Position numbers and translations under genes: made by a program
Part shown: in pieces, positions 1-8,101 of the stretch
Layout: every line of letters begins with the position of its first letter
Position numbering within the stretch: position 1 is the first letter of the stretch
Assembly: GCF_041051975.1 (NCBI RefSeq)
Contig: NZ_CP163435.1
Location: forward strand, 6,551,001 to 6,615,000
Length of the DNA stretch: 64,000 nt
Direction: 5' to 3'
Source of the DNA: Streptomyces sp. R21
Lineage (GTDB): Bacteria; Actinomycetota; Actinomycetes; Streptomycetales; Streptomycetaceae
The notes under the pieces: model-generated
What the model was told of the DNA's origin: nothing
Database searches by the model: none
The model's input: only the letters and a program-made list of their open reading frames with translations

Positions 1-1315
1 CAACCTCTCCCGTGCCTTCGTCCTGCACGCCCGCACCCTGGAGCAGCTCGACGCCCGGGGTCTCGCCGACGACCTGGAGGCGAAGGGGCAGGCCCTCGAC
101 CGGATCCGGCTCTTCGGGCGTCTGACCATCGCGCTCGACACTCTCCCCTCCCGCTTCAACCACCTGCTCGTCATCCCGCAGTACGAGGTGGAGAAGGTGT
201 TGCAGCAGCGGGCCGAGGACGCCGGGGTGCGGTTCGTGTACGAGACCGAGGTGGCCGGGCTGCGCCAGGACGCGGACGGCGTGACGCTCGAAGTCCGGGG
301 CCCGGACGGGGAGTCGGGGCAGCTGCGGGCCGCGTACGTCGTCGGCACGGACGGGATGCGCAGTGCGGTGCGCGAGGCGATCGGGCAGCCGTTCCCCGGC
401 AGGTCGGTCATCCGCTCCGTCGTCCTCGCCGACGTGCTGCTCGACGAGAAGCCCGAAACGCTGCTGACCGTCGCCACCGTCGGTGACGCGTTCGCCTTCA
501 TCGCGCCCTTCGGTGACGGCTACTACCGGGTGATCGGCTGGAACCGCAGCCGCAACGTCGCCGACAGCGAGCCCCTCGAACTCGATGAGGTCAAGGAGAT
601 AGCCCGCCTCGCCCTCGGCCGCGACTACGGTATGCGCGACGCCCGCTGGATGTCCCGCTTCCACAGCGACGAGCGCCAGGCGCCCGAGTACCGGGTGGGC
701 CGGGTGTTCCTCGCCGGGGACGCCGCGCACGTCCACACCCCGGCCGGCGGCCAGGGCATGAACACCGGCCTCCAGGACGCGGCGAACCTCGGCTGGAAGC
801 TGGCGGCGGTCCTCAACGGGAACGCGGACACCGCCCTGTTGGACACCTACCAGGCCGAGCGCCACCCCGTCGGCGAGTCCGTCCTGCGCAGCAGCGGCGG
901 CATGGTGCGACTCGCGATGGCCAAGCGCCCCTGGACGCTGGCCCTGCGCGGTCTGCTCACCACGGTCCTCGACAACGTCGGCCCCGCGCGCCGCAAGGCG
1001 GCCGGACAGCTCACCGGCGTCGGCTACGCGTACCGGGCGCCGCGCGGCTCCCACAAGCTGGTCGGCACCCGCGTCCCGGACGTCGCCCTGGAGAGCGGCC
1101 GCCTCTACGAGGCCCTGCGCGGCGGCAGGTTCGTCCTCGTCACCCCGCAGCCCTACGAGGCCGGGGAGCGCAAGGGGCGTCTGACCGTGGAGAGTTGGGC
1201 GAGCGACCGGCGTACGACGGTGCTGGTGCGGCCCGACGGATACGTGGCCTGGGCCGCGGAGTCCCCGGAGGCGGGCGAGCTGGAGGCGGCGCTCACCGCG
1301 GCGACGGGCAACTAG
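1..1315 (+). CDS. FAD-dependent aromatic monooxygenase (5' end cut by window)
   Basis: This is the C-terminal part of a PheA/TfdB-type flavin monooxygenase, which hydroxylates aromatic or polyketide substrates using FAD and NAD(P)H. The frame is open from base 2, and the upstream codons read RAFVLHARTLEQLD, a family hallmark, so the gene starts outside the window and lacks only its N-terminal Rossmann GxGxxG segment here. Visible motifs are the DG motif (GTDGMRSAVR) and the second FAD motif RVFLAGDAAHVHTPAGGQG. After these comes the thioredoxin-like C-terminal region typical of the longer family members. It converges on the marR gene with only 15 bases between stop codons. The substrate cannot be told from sequence. 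It could be a resistance monooxygenase or part of a cluster lying outside the window. Confidence 0.9.
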   Translation, partial: NLSRAFVLHARTLEQLDARGLADDLEAKGQALDRIRLFGRLTIALDTLPSRFNHLLVIPQYEVEKVLQQRAEDAGVRFVYETEVAGLRQDADGVTLEVRGPDGESGQLRAAYVVGTDGMRSAVREAIGQPFPGRSVIRSVVLADVLLDEKPETLLTVATVGDAFAFIAPFGDGYYRVIGWNRSRNVADSEPLELDEVKEIARLALGRDYGMRDARWMSRFHSDERQAPEYRVGRVFLAGDAAHVHTPAGGQGMNTGLQDAANLGWKLAAVLNGNADTALLDTYQAERHPVGESVLRSSGGMVRLAMAKRPWTLALRGLLTTVLDNVGPARRKAAGQLTGVGYAYRAPRGSHKLVGTRVPDVALESGRLYEALRGGRFVLVTPQPYEAGERKGRLTVESWASDRRTTVLVRPDGYVAWAAESPEAGELEAALTAATGN

Positions 1316-1330
1316 ACCCGATCAAGCGCG

Positions 1331-1825
1331 TCAGTCCAGCCCTCCCAGCAACTCCCGCAACAGGTCGGCCAGTTGGCCGGCCTGTTCGTCGTCGAGGCGG
1401 GACAGGACCTGTGTCTGGGCGGCGAGCCCCGCGCCGACGGCCTCGTCGATCAGGCGGAACCCCTCGTCCGTCAGCGTCACCTGGAGACCGCGCCGGTCGT
1501 GCGGGTCGGGCGAGCGCCGCAGCAGGCCCGCGCGCTCCAGCTTGTCCAGCCGCCCGGTCATGCCGCCGGTGGTGAGCATGAGGGTCCCCGAGAGCTGCCG
1601 GGGCGAGAGTGTGTACGGGTCGCCGGAGCGGCGCAGCGTGGCCAGCACGTCGAACTCCCCGCGCGAGATCCCGAACCGCGTGTAGGCCTTCTCCATCCGG
1701 TCGCCCATCGCCCGGGAGAGCCGGAAGATCCGCCCGAAGACCTCCATCGCGGCGGTGTCGAGGTCCGGCCGTACGGCGGCCCACTGCTCGATGATCGCGT
1801 CGACCGGGTCCTTCGAAGTCTCCAT
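1331..1825 (-). CDS. MarR-family transcriptional repressor
   Basis: A 164-residue winged-helix regulator. The start is the ATG at 1825 (METSKDP); a longer frame upstream runs through the operator region and is not used. The N-terminal dimerisation helix (IIEQWAAVRPDLD) is followed by the recognition region (LSPRQLSGTLMLTTGGMTGRLDKLE) and the wing DPHDRRGLQVTLT, which carries the conserved DxRG signature. MarR proteins repress neighbouring efflux or detoxification genes until a small phenolic ligand binds. The gene diverges from an EamA exporter, and the 140-bp gap holds an ordered set of repeats that is probably its operator, implying repression of both genes. The convergent monooxygenase may belong to the same response. 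Family assignment is firm; the ligand is unknown. Confidence 0.92.
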   Translation of the reverse strand: METSKDPVDAIIEQWAAVRPDLDTAAMEVFGRIFRLSRAMGDRMEKAYTRFGISRGEFDVLATLRRSGDPYTLSPRQLSGTLMLTTGGMTGRLDKLERAGLLRRSPDPHDRRGLQVTLTDEGFRLIDEAVGAGLAAQTQVLSRLDDEQAGQLADLLRELLGGLD

Positions 1826-1862
1826 GAGGCGAGTATCCGCCGGGGGTCGGTCGTTCGCAAGA

Positions 1863-1916
1863 AAGTAGCTTGACGAAAAGTAGCTTGCGACTAAGCTACT
1901 TCCCATCGACCTACTT
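1863..1916. promoter_or_regulatory. Putative MarR operator: four half-sites at 15-bp steps
   Basis: The motif AAGTAGCTT occurs at 1863-1871 and again at 1878-1886. Its reverse complement AAGCTACTT is at 1893-1901, and a 7/9 match is at 1908-1916. The inner pair forms a perfect 9-6-9 inverted repeat. All four half-sites start exactly 15 bases apart. The element is AT-rich against its surroundings and lies between the divergent marR and EamA genes. Confidence 0.7.
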
Positions 1917-1967
1917 GGAGGCCGGGGCGTCGGGCCTCGACCCCTCCGCCGCGAAAGCGAGTCCGCC

Positions 1968-2900
1968 ATGAAACGGTCCGCGACCGTCCTGCTCACCGCA
2001 CTCGCCCCGATGTCCTGGGGCACCACCTACGCGGTCACCACCGAGTTCCTGCCGGCCGACCGCCCCCTGTTCACCGCGGCCATGCGTGCCCTGCCCGCCG
2101 GGCTGATCCTGCTCGCGCTGGCCCGGGTGCTGCCGCGCGGCGCCTGGTGGGGGAAGGCGGCGGTCCTGGGCGCGCTGAACATCGGCGCCTTCTTCCCGCT
2201 CCTCTTCCTCTCCGCGTACCGGCTGCCCGGCGGCATGGCGGCGGTCTTCGGCTCGGTCGGGCCACTGTTCGTCGCGGGCCTCGCGGCGGTCCTGCTCGGC
2301 GACCGCCCGACCGTGCGCACGCTCCTCACCGGCATCGTGGCGGCCCTCGGTGTCAGCCTCGTCGTCCTGAAGGCGGCCGGCGCGCTCGACCTCGTCGGTG
2401 TCCTCGCCGCCCTCGCCTCGACCGCGTCGATGTCCACCGGCACGGTGCTCACCAAGCGGTGGGGCCGCCCGGACGGAGTCGGCCCGCTGGCGCTCACCGC
2501 CTGGCAGCTGACGGCCGGCGGACTGCTGATAGCCCCGCTCGCCCTCCTCGTCGAGGGCGCGCCGCCCGCGCTGGACGGCCGCGCGGTCTCCGGGTACGTG
2601 TACCTCGCTCTCGCCAACACGGCGGTCGCGTACTGGCTCTGGTTCCGCGGCATCGGCCGCCTCACCGCCACCCAGGTCACCTTCCTCGGCCCGCTCTCCC
2701 CGCTGACCGCGGCCGTCATCGGCTGGGCGGCCCTGGGTCAGGCGCTCACCCCGGTCCAACTGGCGGGCATGGCGCTGGCGTTCGGGGCGACGGTCTTCGG
2801 GCAGCTCAAGCCGCGTACGCCCGTGAAATCGTTCAGTTCTACTGAACAGAATGCTCGAAAAGATTCGATGGACGTGACAGTTCCCACCCTGCGACGGTAG
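1968..2900 (+). CDS. EamA/DMT-family exporter (first of two)
   Basis: A 310-residue inner-membrane protein with ten predicted hydrophobic helices arranged as two EamA repeats, each about 140 residues, typical of drug/metabolite exporters that move small metabolites or amino acids outward. The first repeat opens with LAPMSWGTTYAVTTEFLP and the second begins near LVGVLAALASTASMS. It is divergent from marR across the operator. One oddity is the tail: after GQLKPRTP the normal protein appears to end, but the frame runs about 25 codons further through AT-rich codons (AAA, TCT, ACT, GAA, AAT), unlike the rest of the gene. That DNA looks like the promoter region of the next exporter. The substrate is unknown. 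Confidence 0.88.
   Translation: MKRSATVLLTALAPMSWGTTYAVTTEFLPADRPLFTAAMRALPAGLILLALARVLPRGAWWGKAAVLGALNIGAFFPLLFLSAYRLPGGMAAVFGSVGPLFVAGLAAVLLGDRPTVRTLLTGIVAALGVSLVVLKAAGALDLVGVLAALASTASMSTGTVLTKRWGRPDGVGPLALTAWQLTAGGLLIAPLALLVEGAPPALDGRAVSGYVYLALANTAVAYWLWFRGIGRLTATQVTFLGPLSPLTAAVIGWAALGQALTPVQLAGMALAFGATVFGQLKPRTPVKSFSSTEQNARKDSMDVTVPTLRR
2831..2847. promoter_or_regulatory. 17-bp palindrome ahead of the second EamA gene
   Basis: GTTCAGT-TCT-ACTGAAC is a perfect 7-3-7 inverted repeat, 86 bases upstream of the second EamA start and inside the unusual coding tail of the first. The surrounding 50 bases are AT-rich. The form fits a dimeric regulator; candidates are the LysR protein encoded at 5691 or a regulator outside the window. 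Confidence 0.5.
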
Positions 2901-2932
2901 TCGGGAAGCGATCACCGAACGAAGGGATACCC

Positions 2933-3880
2933 GTGGCAGTCCTGGACCGGACACACCCGCACCGCGCGAGGCGCGAGAGCGAGCCGGCGGCGAGGGCGAG
3001 GAAGGGGGCCGTAGGCCTCGGCCTCGCCCTCGCCGCCGTCGCGACGCTCGTCTGGTCCGGCAGCTTCGTCGCCTCGCGCGCCTTGCACGACAGCGTGACG
3101 CCCGTGCAACAGGCGTTCTGGCGCTGGCTGATCGCCCTGGCGGCCGTCGCCCCGTTCGCGGCCCGGGAGGCCTGGCGGCAGCGGGCGCTGATCCGGCGCC
3201 ACCTGCCCTACCTCCTCCTCGCCTCCCTCCTCGGTGTCACCGTCTACAACACCCTGGTCAACCAGGCGGGCCTGTCCACCTCCGCCGGCAACATGGGCAT
3301 GATCATGGCCGCCTCGCCCGTCCTCATGGCGGTGTACGAGCGCGTCGGCGGCGTACGGCTCGGAGCGCGCCGGGTCGCCGGGATGCTGATCGCCTGCGCG
3401 GGCGTCGTGCTCCTGGTCGGCGGGGGCTCGTCGGCGACGGACTTCTCGGCGGGCGACCTGTGGATGATCGCGGCGGCCCTGTGCTTCGCGTCGTACAGCG
3501 CACTCCTGCGCCGTAGACCCACTCAACTCACCGGCCCCGCCTTCCTGTTCGCGACCTTCGCGCTCGGCACGGCGATGCTGCTCCCGGCGTACGCGCTGAG
3601 CGTGGGCGTCCAGGGGACCTTCGCGCCCACGACCGCCACCGTCGGACCGCTCGTCTACGTCGGCGTCCTCTCCTCCGCGATCGCCTTCTTCGCCTGGAAC
3701 AAGGCGATCTCCCTGATCGGCGCGGCCCGCGCCGGAGCCGTCTACTACCTTCAGCCGGTGTGCGTGGCGGCCCTGTCGTACGCGATCCTCGGCGAGGCGG
3801 TGAGCCGGACGCAGCTGGTCTGCATGGCCCTCATCCTCGGCGGAGTCGTCCTCGGCACCGCCGCCCGCAGGGCGCGCTGA
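2933..3880 (+). CDS. EamA/DMT-family exporter (second of two)
   Basis: A 315-residue membrane protein with a charged cytosolic N-terminus of about 28 residues and ten hydrophobic segments in two EamA repeats. Characteristic family pieces are LVWSGSFVASRAL at the start of repeat one, FWRWLIALAA, and YYLQPVCVAALSYAILGEAV near the end. The GTG start follows a GAAGGGA ribosome site. It is in the same direction as the first EamA gene, 32 bases downstream, yet the two are not close paralogues, so a heteromeric or successive-export role is only a possibility. The palindrome at 2831 suggests separate regulation. The transported compound is unknown. Confidence 0.9.
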   Translation: MAVLDRTHPHRARRESEPAARARKGAVGLGLALAAVATLVWSGSFVASRALHDSVTPVQQAFWRWLIALAAVAPFAAREAWRQRALIRRHLPYLLLASLLGVTVYNTLVNQAGLSTSAGNMGMIMAASPVLMAVYERVGGVRLGARRVAGMLIACAGVVLLVGGGSSATDFSAGDLWMIAAALCFASYSALLRRRPTQLTGPAFLFATFALGTAMLLPAYALSVGVQGTFAPTTATVGPLVYVGVLSSAIAFFAWNKAISLIGAARAGAVYYLQPVCVAALSYAILGEAVSRTQLVCMALILGGVVLGTAARRAR

Positions 3881-3959
3881 GCCCGGCCGGCCGAGCCCAA
3901 CCAGCCCTTCCCGTACACCCGTTGCGAGATCTGCCGGTGCCGGCTGGCACGATCGGCGC

Positions 3960-5648
3960 ATGGCTCAAGATCTTCAGCAGCTCGGCGAGGAACTGGTGGC
4001 CGCCGCGCGCGGCGGTGACACCGAGAACGCGCGGCGCATCACCCGGCACTTCGTCCTCAACCACCACATCGACGAAGCGATCCCGTTCTGGGAGCGGGCC
4101 GCGGAGGCGGGGGACGCCTTCGCCGCCTTCAACCTCGCGAGGTACCGCAAGACCCGCGGCGACCGTGCCGAGGCCGAGCGCCTCTACCGGAGCCGCGCCG
4201 AGGACGACTCCGGATGCGCGTACGGCCTCGGGGTGCTCCTCAGGGAGGACCGGAACCCGGAGGCGGAGCGTTGGTTCCGGTACGGGTGGGAGACCTTCCG
4301 CTACCTCGACTGCAAGATCGAGCTGGGGAAGGGGATGGCCCGGGCGGGGCGGATCGACGAGGCGGCCGAGTTCCTGATGAGCGGGATCGAGCTCGGGGAC
4401 ATCGCCGTCTTCCGGTGGGCGCAGCTCTACGAAGGCGTCCGCAAGCAGCTCGACCAGGTCGACGCGGCGCTGCGGGACGCGGAGGAGCGCGGGGACGCCG
4501 GGGCCGCGGACGAGGCGATCGGACCGCTGCACGACCTGAGACGCGAGCTGAAGGACTACCGGGATTATCCGGGGCTGCTGCCCGAGATCGAGGCGTACCA
4601 CCGGCGGGCGGACGCCCTGAGCCCGGCAGCGCTCGTCCACCACGCCATCCTCCTCCACTACGCGGTCGGCGAGGAGGACCGGATGCCCGAGATACGCGAA
4701 CTCCTTGTGCGAGCCCACGAGAAGGGCGACACGGACGCCGCCGCCGTACTCGGGCTCGTCCACGAGGCGAGGGCCGAACTCGCGGACGCCGAGCGGTGGT
4801 ACACCGTCGGCGCCGAGGCCGGGAACCCCAACGCCCGCTGGAACCTTGCCCTGTTGTGCAAGCGGCAGCGGCGCCTCGACGAGGCCGAGCGCTGGTTCAC
4901 GTCCATCGCCGACGTCGACGAGGACGTACCGGACCAGCTCGACGCCCTCGCACGGATCAGGGAGTCGGGCGCCCAGACCGGGAAGGACCTGCGGCGGCTG
5001 CCCGGGCTGCGGGAGCGCGCCGAGGCGGGCGACGCGCAGGCCGCGTACGCCTTCGGCCGCATCGCCTACGAGTGGGGCGGCGCCTCCGAACGGCACATGA
5101 TCCGCTGGTACGAGCCCGCGGCCCGGCAGGGCGACCCCGAAGCGGCGTACTGGATGGGGAAGTTCCACGCCGAACTGCGCGAGCCGGAGGCACGCGACCT
5201 CTGGTACCTGCGGGCGGCCGAGGGCGGCCACCCGGGCGCCTGCTTCGAGCGCGGATGGCTCGCCGAGCACCACAAGGACTACCGGGAGGCCGAGCGCTGG
5301 TACGACCGGGCGGCCGACGACGGCAACGGCCTCGCCGCCATGATCGCGGGCAAGCTGCGCGCCCAGCGCGGCGCCTGGACGGAGGCCGAACCACTGCTGC
5401 GGCGCGCGTACATGGAGGCCGGGGACGGCGAGGGACCGGAGTACGCGGTCGAGGCCGCCGCGTACCACGGGCTGGTCCTCAACCGGCTCGGCCGGCCCGC
5501 CGAGGCCGTCGAGCCGCTGCGGTTCGCCGCCCCGCGCTGGGACGAGGTGCGCCGCCGCTACGACCGCGACGACCTGGCCCTCCTCGCGCGGACGGTCGAC
5601 CCCGAGGAGGAACTCCGGCGGGCGGAAGCCGCGCAGGCCGCGGGCTAG
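3960..5648 (+). CDS. Sel1/TPR-repeat protein of unknown function
   Basis: A 562-residue soluble protein made almost entirely of degenerate Sel1-like tetratricopeptide repeats of about 36 residues, seen as recurring AExWYxxAAExGxxxAxxxL units (for example EAERWYDRAADDGNGLAAMIAG and DAERWYTVGAEAGNPNARWNL). Such solenoids are protein-protein interaction scaffolds; no catalytic domain, signal peptide or membrane segment is visible. There is no good ribosome site. Instead a CACGAT hexamer sits six bases before the ATG, as in leaderless streptomycete transcripts. The gene lies between the second EamA gene and a LysR regulator with no clear functional link. Confidence 0.85.
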   Translation: MAQDLQQLGEELVAAARGGDTENARRITRHFVLNHHIDEAIPFWERAAEAGDAFAAFNLARYRKTRGDRAEAERLYRSRAEDDSGCAYGLGVLLREDRNPEAERWFRYGWETFRYLDCKIELGKGMARAGRIDEAAEFLMSGIELGDIAVFRWAQLYEGVRKQLDQVDAALRDAEERGDAGAADEAIGPLHDLRRELKDYRDYPGLLPEIEAYHRRADALSPAALVHHAILLHYAVGEEDRMPEIRELLVRAHEKGDTDAAAVLGLVHEARAELADAERWYTVGAEAGNPNARWNLALLCKRQRRLDEAERWFTSIADVDEDVPDQLDALARIRESGAQTGKDLRRLPGLRERAEAGDAQAAYAFGRIAYEWGGASERHMIRWYEPAARQGDPEAAYWMGKFHAELREPEARDLWYLRAAEGGHPGACFERGWLAEHHKDYREAERWYDRAADDGNGLAAMIAGKLRAQRGAWTEAEPLLRRAYMEAGDGEGPEYAVEAAAYHGLVLNRLGRPAEAVEPLRFAAPRWDEVRRRYDRDDLALLARTVDPEEELRRAEAAQAAG

Positions 5649-5690
5649 CCGCGGGCCGGCCGCCGGAAGGTCGCGGGATAGGTTTCCGTC

Positions 5691-6614
5691 ATGGCCGAGT
5701 ACGACAAGTGGGACATCAAGAAGCTGCAGATCCTGCGGACGCTGCGGGAACAGGGCACCGTCACCGCGACCGCCCGGGCCCTGCTGCTGACCCCCTCGGC
5801 CGTGTCGCAGCAGCTGACCAATCTCGCGAAGCAGCTCGGGGTGCCGCTGCTGGAGGCCCAGGGGCGGCGGGTACGGCTCACGGACGCGGCGGAGCTCGTG
5901 CTGCGCCACGCGGAAGCCGTCTTCGAGCAACTGGAGCGGGCCGACGCCGACTTGACCGCGTATCTCCAGGGAGAGGCGGGGGAGGTGCGAGTCGGTGCCT
6001 TCTCCACGGCCGTACCCGCGCTGGTCGTCCCCGCCGTGCGGGCGCTCGGCACAGCGCACCCCGGCATCTCCGTGCAGGTACGGGAGTCCGAGGCGGCGGA
6101 GGCGTACGAACTGCTCGGCGCGGGCTCGGTGGACCTCGCGCTGTCGCTCGCCGCGCAGGCCCCCTCGGCGGCCGACGCCCGCTTCACCCGCGTCCCCCTG
6201 CTGGCCGACCCCCTCGACCTCGCCCTGCCGCACGGGCACCCGCTCGCCGCCGCCGACCGCGTCCGGCTCGCCGACTTCGCCGCCGAGTCGTGGATCTTCG
6301 GCGGCAGCGGACCCTGGTCGGACATCACCCGCGCCGCCTGCGAGGCCGCCGGATTCACCCCGCACCAAGGCCACTCGGCGGCCGGCTGGACCGCCATCCT
6401 CGCCATGGTCGAGGCGGGGATGGGCGTCGCGCTGGTGCCGCGGATGGCGTCCGTACGACGGGACGGGCGCGGCGGCGTCGTCATGCGGGAGCTGGGCGAG
6501 GACCGGCCCCACCGGCATGTGGTCGCCGCGGTGCGCCGGGGCGCCGAGGACGCGCCCGCGGTGGGGCGGGTGCTCGACGCGCTGCGGCGTGTGGCGGGAG
6601 AGCTGGGGCGGTAG
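5691..6614 (+). CDS. LysR-family transcriptional regulator
   Basis: A 307-residue regulator with an N-terminal winged HTH (residues about 8-66: LQILRTLREQGTVTATARAL, SAVSQQLTNLAKQLG) followed by the two-lobed periplasmic-binding-like effector domain (GEVRVGAFSTAVPALVVPAV; GMGVALVPRMA). LysR proteins bind T-N11-A sites and respond to a small coinducer. It has no Shine-Dalgarno sequence; a TAGGTT hexamer ends six bases before the ATG, so the mRNA is probably leaderless. The genes on either side run in the same direction and no divergent target adjoins it. The palindrome at 2831 is a possible target. Effector unknown. Confidence 0.92.
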   Translation: MAEYDKWDIKKLQILRTLREQGTVTATARALLLTPSAVSQQLTNLAKQLGVPLLEAQGRRVRLTDAAELVLRHAEAVFEQLERADADLTAYLQGEAGEVRVGAFSTAVPALVVPAVRALGTAHPGISVQVRESEAAEAYELLGAGSVDLALSLAAQAPSAADARFTRVPLLADPLDLALPHGHPLAAADRVRLADFAAESWIFGGSGPWSDITRAACEAAGFTPHQGHSAAGWTAILAMVEAGMGVALVPRMASVRRDGRGGVVMRELGEDRPHRHVVAAVRRGAEDAPAVGRVLDALRRVAGELGR

Positions 6615-6672
6615 CCGGGCGTCGGCGGTAACGTCACGGCGTTCCCGTGTGACGAATCCCCGGAGGTTTTCC

Positions 6673-8013
6673 GTGGCCGAAGACACCGTGGCCGAAGGCG
6701 AGTGCCTGGTGTGCGGCAAGCCCCTGCCCGCGCGCGTCGGGCGGGCGGGGCGGAGCTCGGTGTACTGCTCCGCCGCCTGTCGGCAGAAGGCCTACCGGGA
6801 GCGGCAGGCGCCCGAGGAGCCCGCCAGCGTACGGAGGCTCATCGAGGAGATCGGGCAGCAGGTGCGGCAGCTCGCGCCGACACCGCCCTCCGTCCTCTAC
6901 GCCGGAGTGGCGGATCTCGCGACCTCCGTCGGGCGGCTGCGCCGCGTCGCCCGGGTCGCCCGGGACACCGCGAAGGAGGCGGACCCGGTCCGGGATTCCG
7001 TCACACCCGCGCCCGTTACGGAATCCGCGCTCGGCGGGAGCGAGGGCGACTTCGCCGCGCTCGTCGAATCCTATCGGCGCGAACTGCGCGTGCACTGCTA
7101 CCGCATGACCGGCTCCTACGACGACTCCGAGGACCTCGTGCAGGAGACGTATCTGCGGGCCTGGCGGGCCCGGGACGGGTTCGAGGGGCGGGCGAGCGTA
7201 CGGGCGTGGCTGTACCGCATCGCCACCAACACCTGCCTCGACTTCCAGCGCCGTACCGCCCGCCGACCGCGGCGCTACGAACCGATCCCCGGCATGAACC
7301 ACGGGAGCGCCGAGGCCCCCGCCCGGGTCACCTGGCTGCAGCCCTATCCCGACGACGAGCTGCCCGCCGCCGAGGAGGACCGGCCGGACGTCGCCGCCGT
7401 CTCCCGCGAGACCCTGGAGCTCGTCTTCCTGGCCGCCATCCAGCATCTGCCGCCCCGTCAGCGGGCCGTACTGATCCTGCGCGACGTGCTCGGGCTGAGC
7501 GCCGCCGAGACCGCCGAGGCTCTCGATCTGACCGTGGCCTCGGCCAACAGCGCCCTCCAGCGGGCCCGCCCCACCCTGCGCGACCATCTGCCCCGGCAGC
7601 GCGCCGACTGGCGTGCCGCCGAGCCGACGGAGCGCCAACGCGCCGTTCTGCAGGGGTACATGGCCGCCGCCGAACGGCTCGACTTCGCCGCGATGACCGA
7701 CCTGCTCAGCGAGGACGTCACGCTCACCATGCCGCCCAACCCGTTCTGGTTCGTCGGCCGGGACGCGCTGGAGGAATTCCTGCGGCCCACCCTCGACCCC
7801 GCCTCCCCGATGTTCTTCGGTCACTGGCGTCACCTGCCCGCCCGCGCCAACGGGCAGCTCGCGGCCGCGGGGTACGTCCGCAGGCCCGGCACGACCGTCT
7901 ACCGCGCCCAGGTCCTCGACGTCCTGCGCTTCGGCGCCGACGACCGGGTCGTCGAGATCACGTCCTTCGAGCCGCACCTCTTCCCGGCCTTCGGACTGCC
8001 CCTGCGCCTGTGA
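6673..8013 (+). CDS. Zinc-ribbon / SigX5-type ECF sigma factor / SnoaL-like fusion
   Basis: A 446-residue three-part protein. Residues 11-36 form a Cys4 cluster (CLVCG, YCSAACRQKAYRER; C11, C14, C32, C36). Residues about 120-330 are an ECF sigma factor: region 2 with YRRELRVHCYRMTGSYDDSE and region 4 with PPRQRAVLILRDVLGLSAAE. The insert WLQPYPDDELP is typical of the TIGR02960/SigX5 group. The C-terminal 110 residues are a SnoaL-like fold that in related ECF factors tunes activity in place of an anti-sigma. The GTG start has GGAGG six bases upstream, supporting the long form. The sigma part begins VTESALGGSEGDF, resembling a normal SigX5 N-terminus whose start codon has become GTT, as if two genes fused. 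An SDR gene follows and may be a target. Confidence 0.85.
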   Translation: MAEDTVAEGECLVCGKPLPARVGRAGRSSVYCSAACRQKAYRERQAPEEPASVRRLIEEIGQQVRQLAPTPPSVLYAGVADLATSVGRLRRVARVARDTAKEADPVRDSVTPAPVTESALGGSEGDFAALVESYRRELRVHCYRMTGSYDDSEDLVQETYLRAWRARDGFEGRASVRAWLYRIATNTCLDFQRRTARRPRRYEPIPGMNHGSAEAPARVTWLQPYPDDELPAAEEDRPDVAAVSRETLELVFLAAIQHLPPRQRAVLILRDVLGLSAAETAEALDLTVASANSALQRARPTLRDHLPRQRADWRAAEPTERQRAVLQGYMAAAERLDFAAMTDLLSEDVTLTMPPNPFWFVGRDALEEFLRPTLDPASPMFFGHWRHLPARANGQLAAAGYVRRPGTTVYRAQVLDVLRFGADDRVVEITSFEPHLFPAFGLPLRL

Positions 8014-8101
8014 CCTTCCGGCCGACCGATGAGCGGCCGGGGTGCCGTACGTCTCCATGACCGACCGATACGGAACACCCCTGAATCTGAAGGAGATCAC
8101 C

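Noticed and set aside
3831..6719. A 962-codon open frame on the minus strand across the Sel1 and LysR genes
   Set aside because: It is the antisense reflection of high-GC coding DNA. Its translation is low-complexity Pro/Arg/Val-rich and matches no family, while the plus-strand genes have clear domains.
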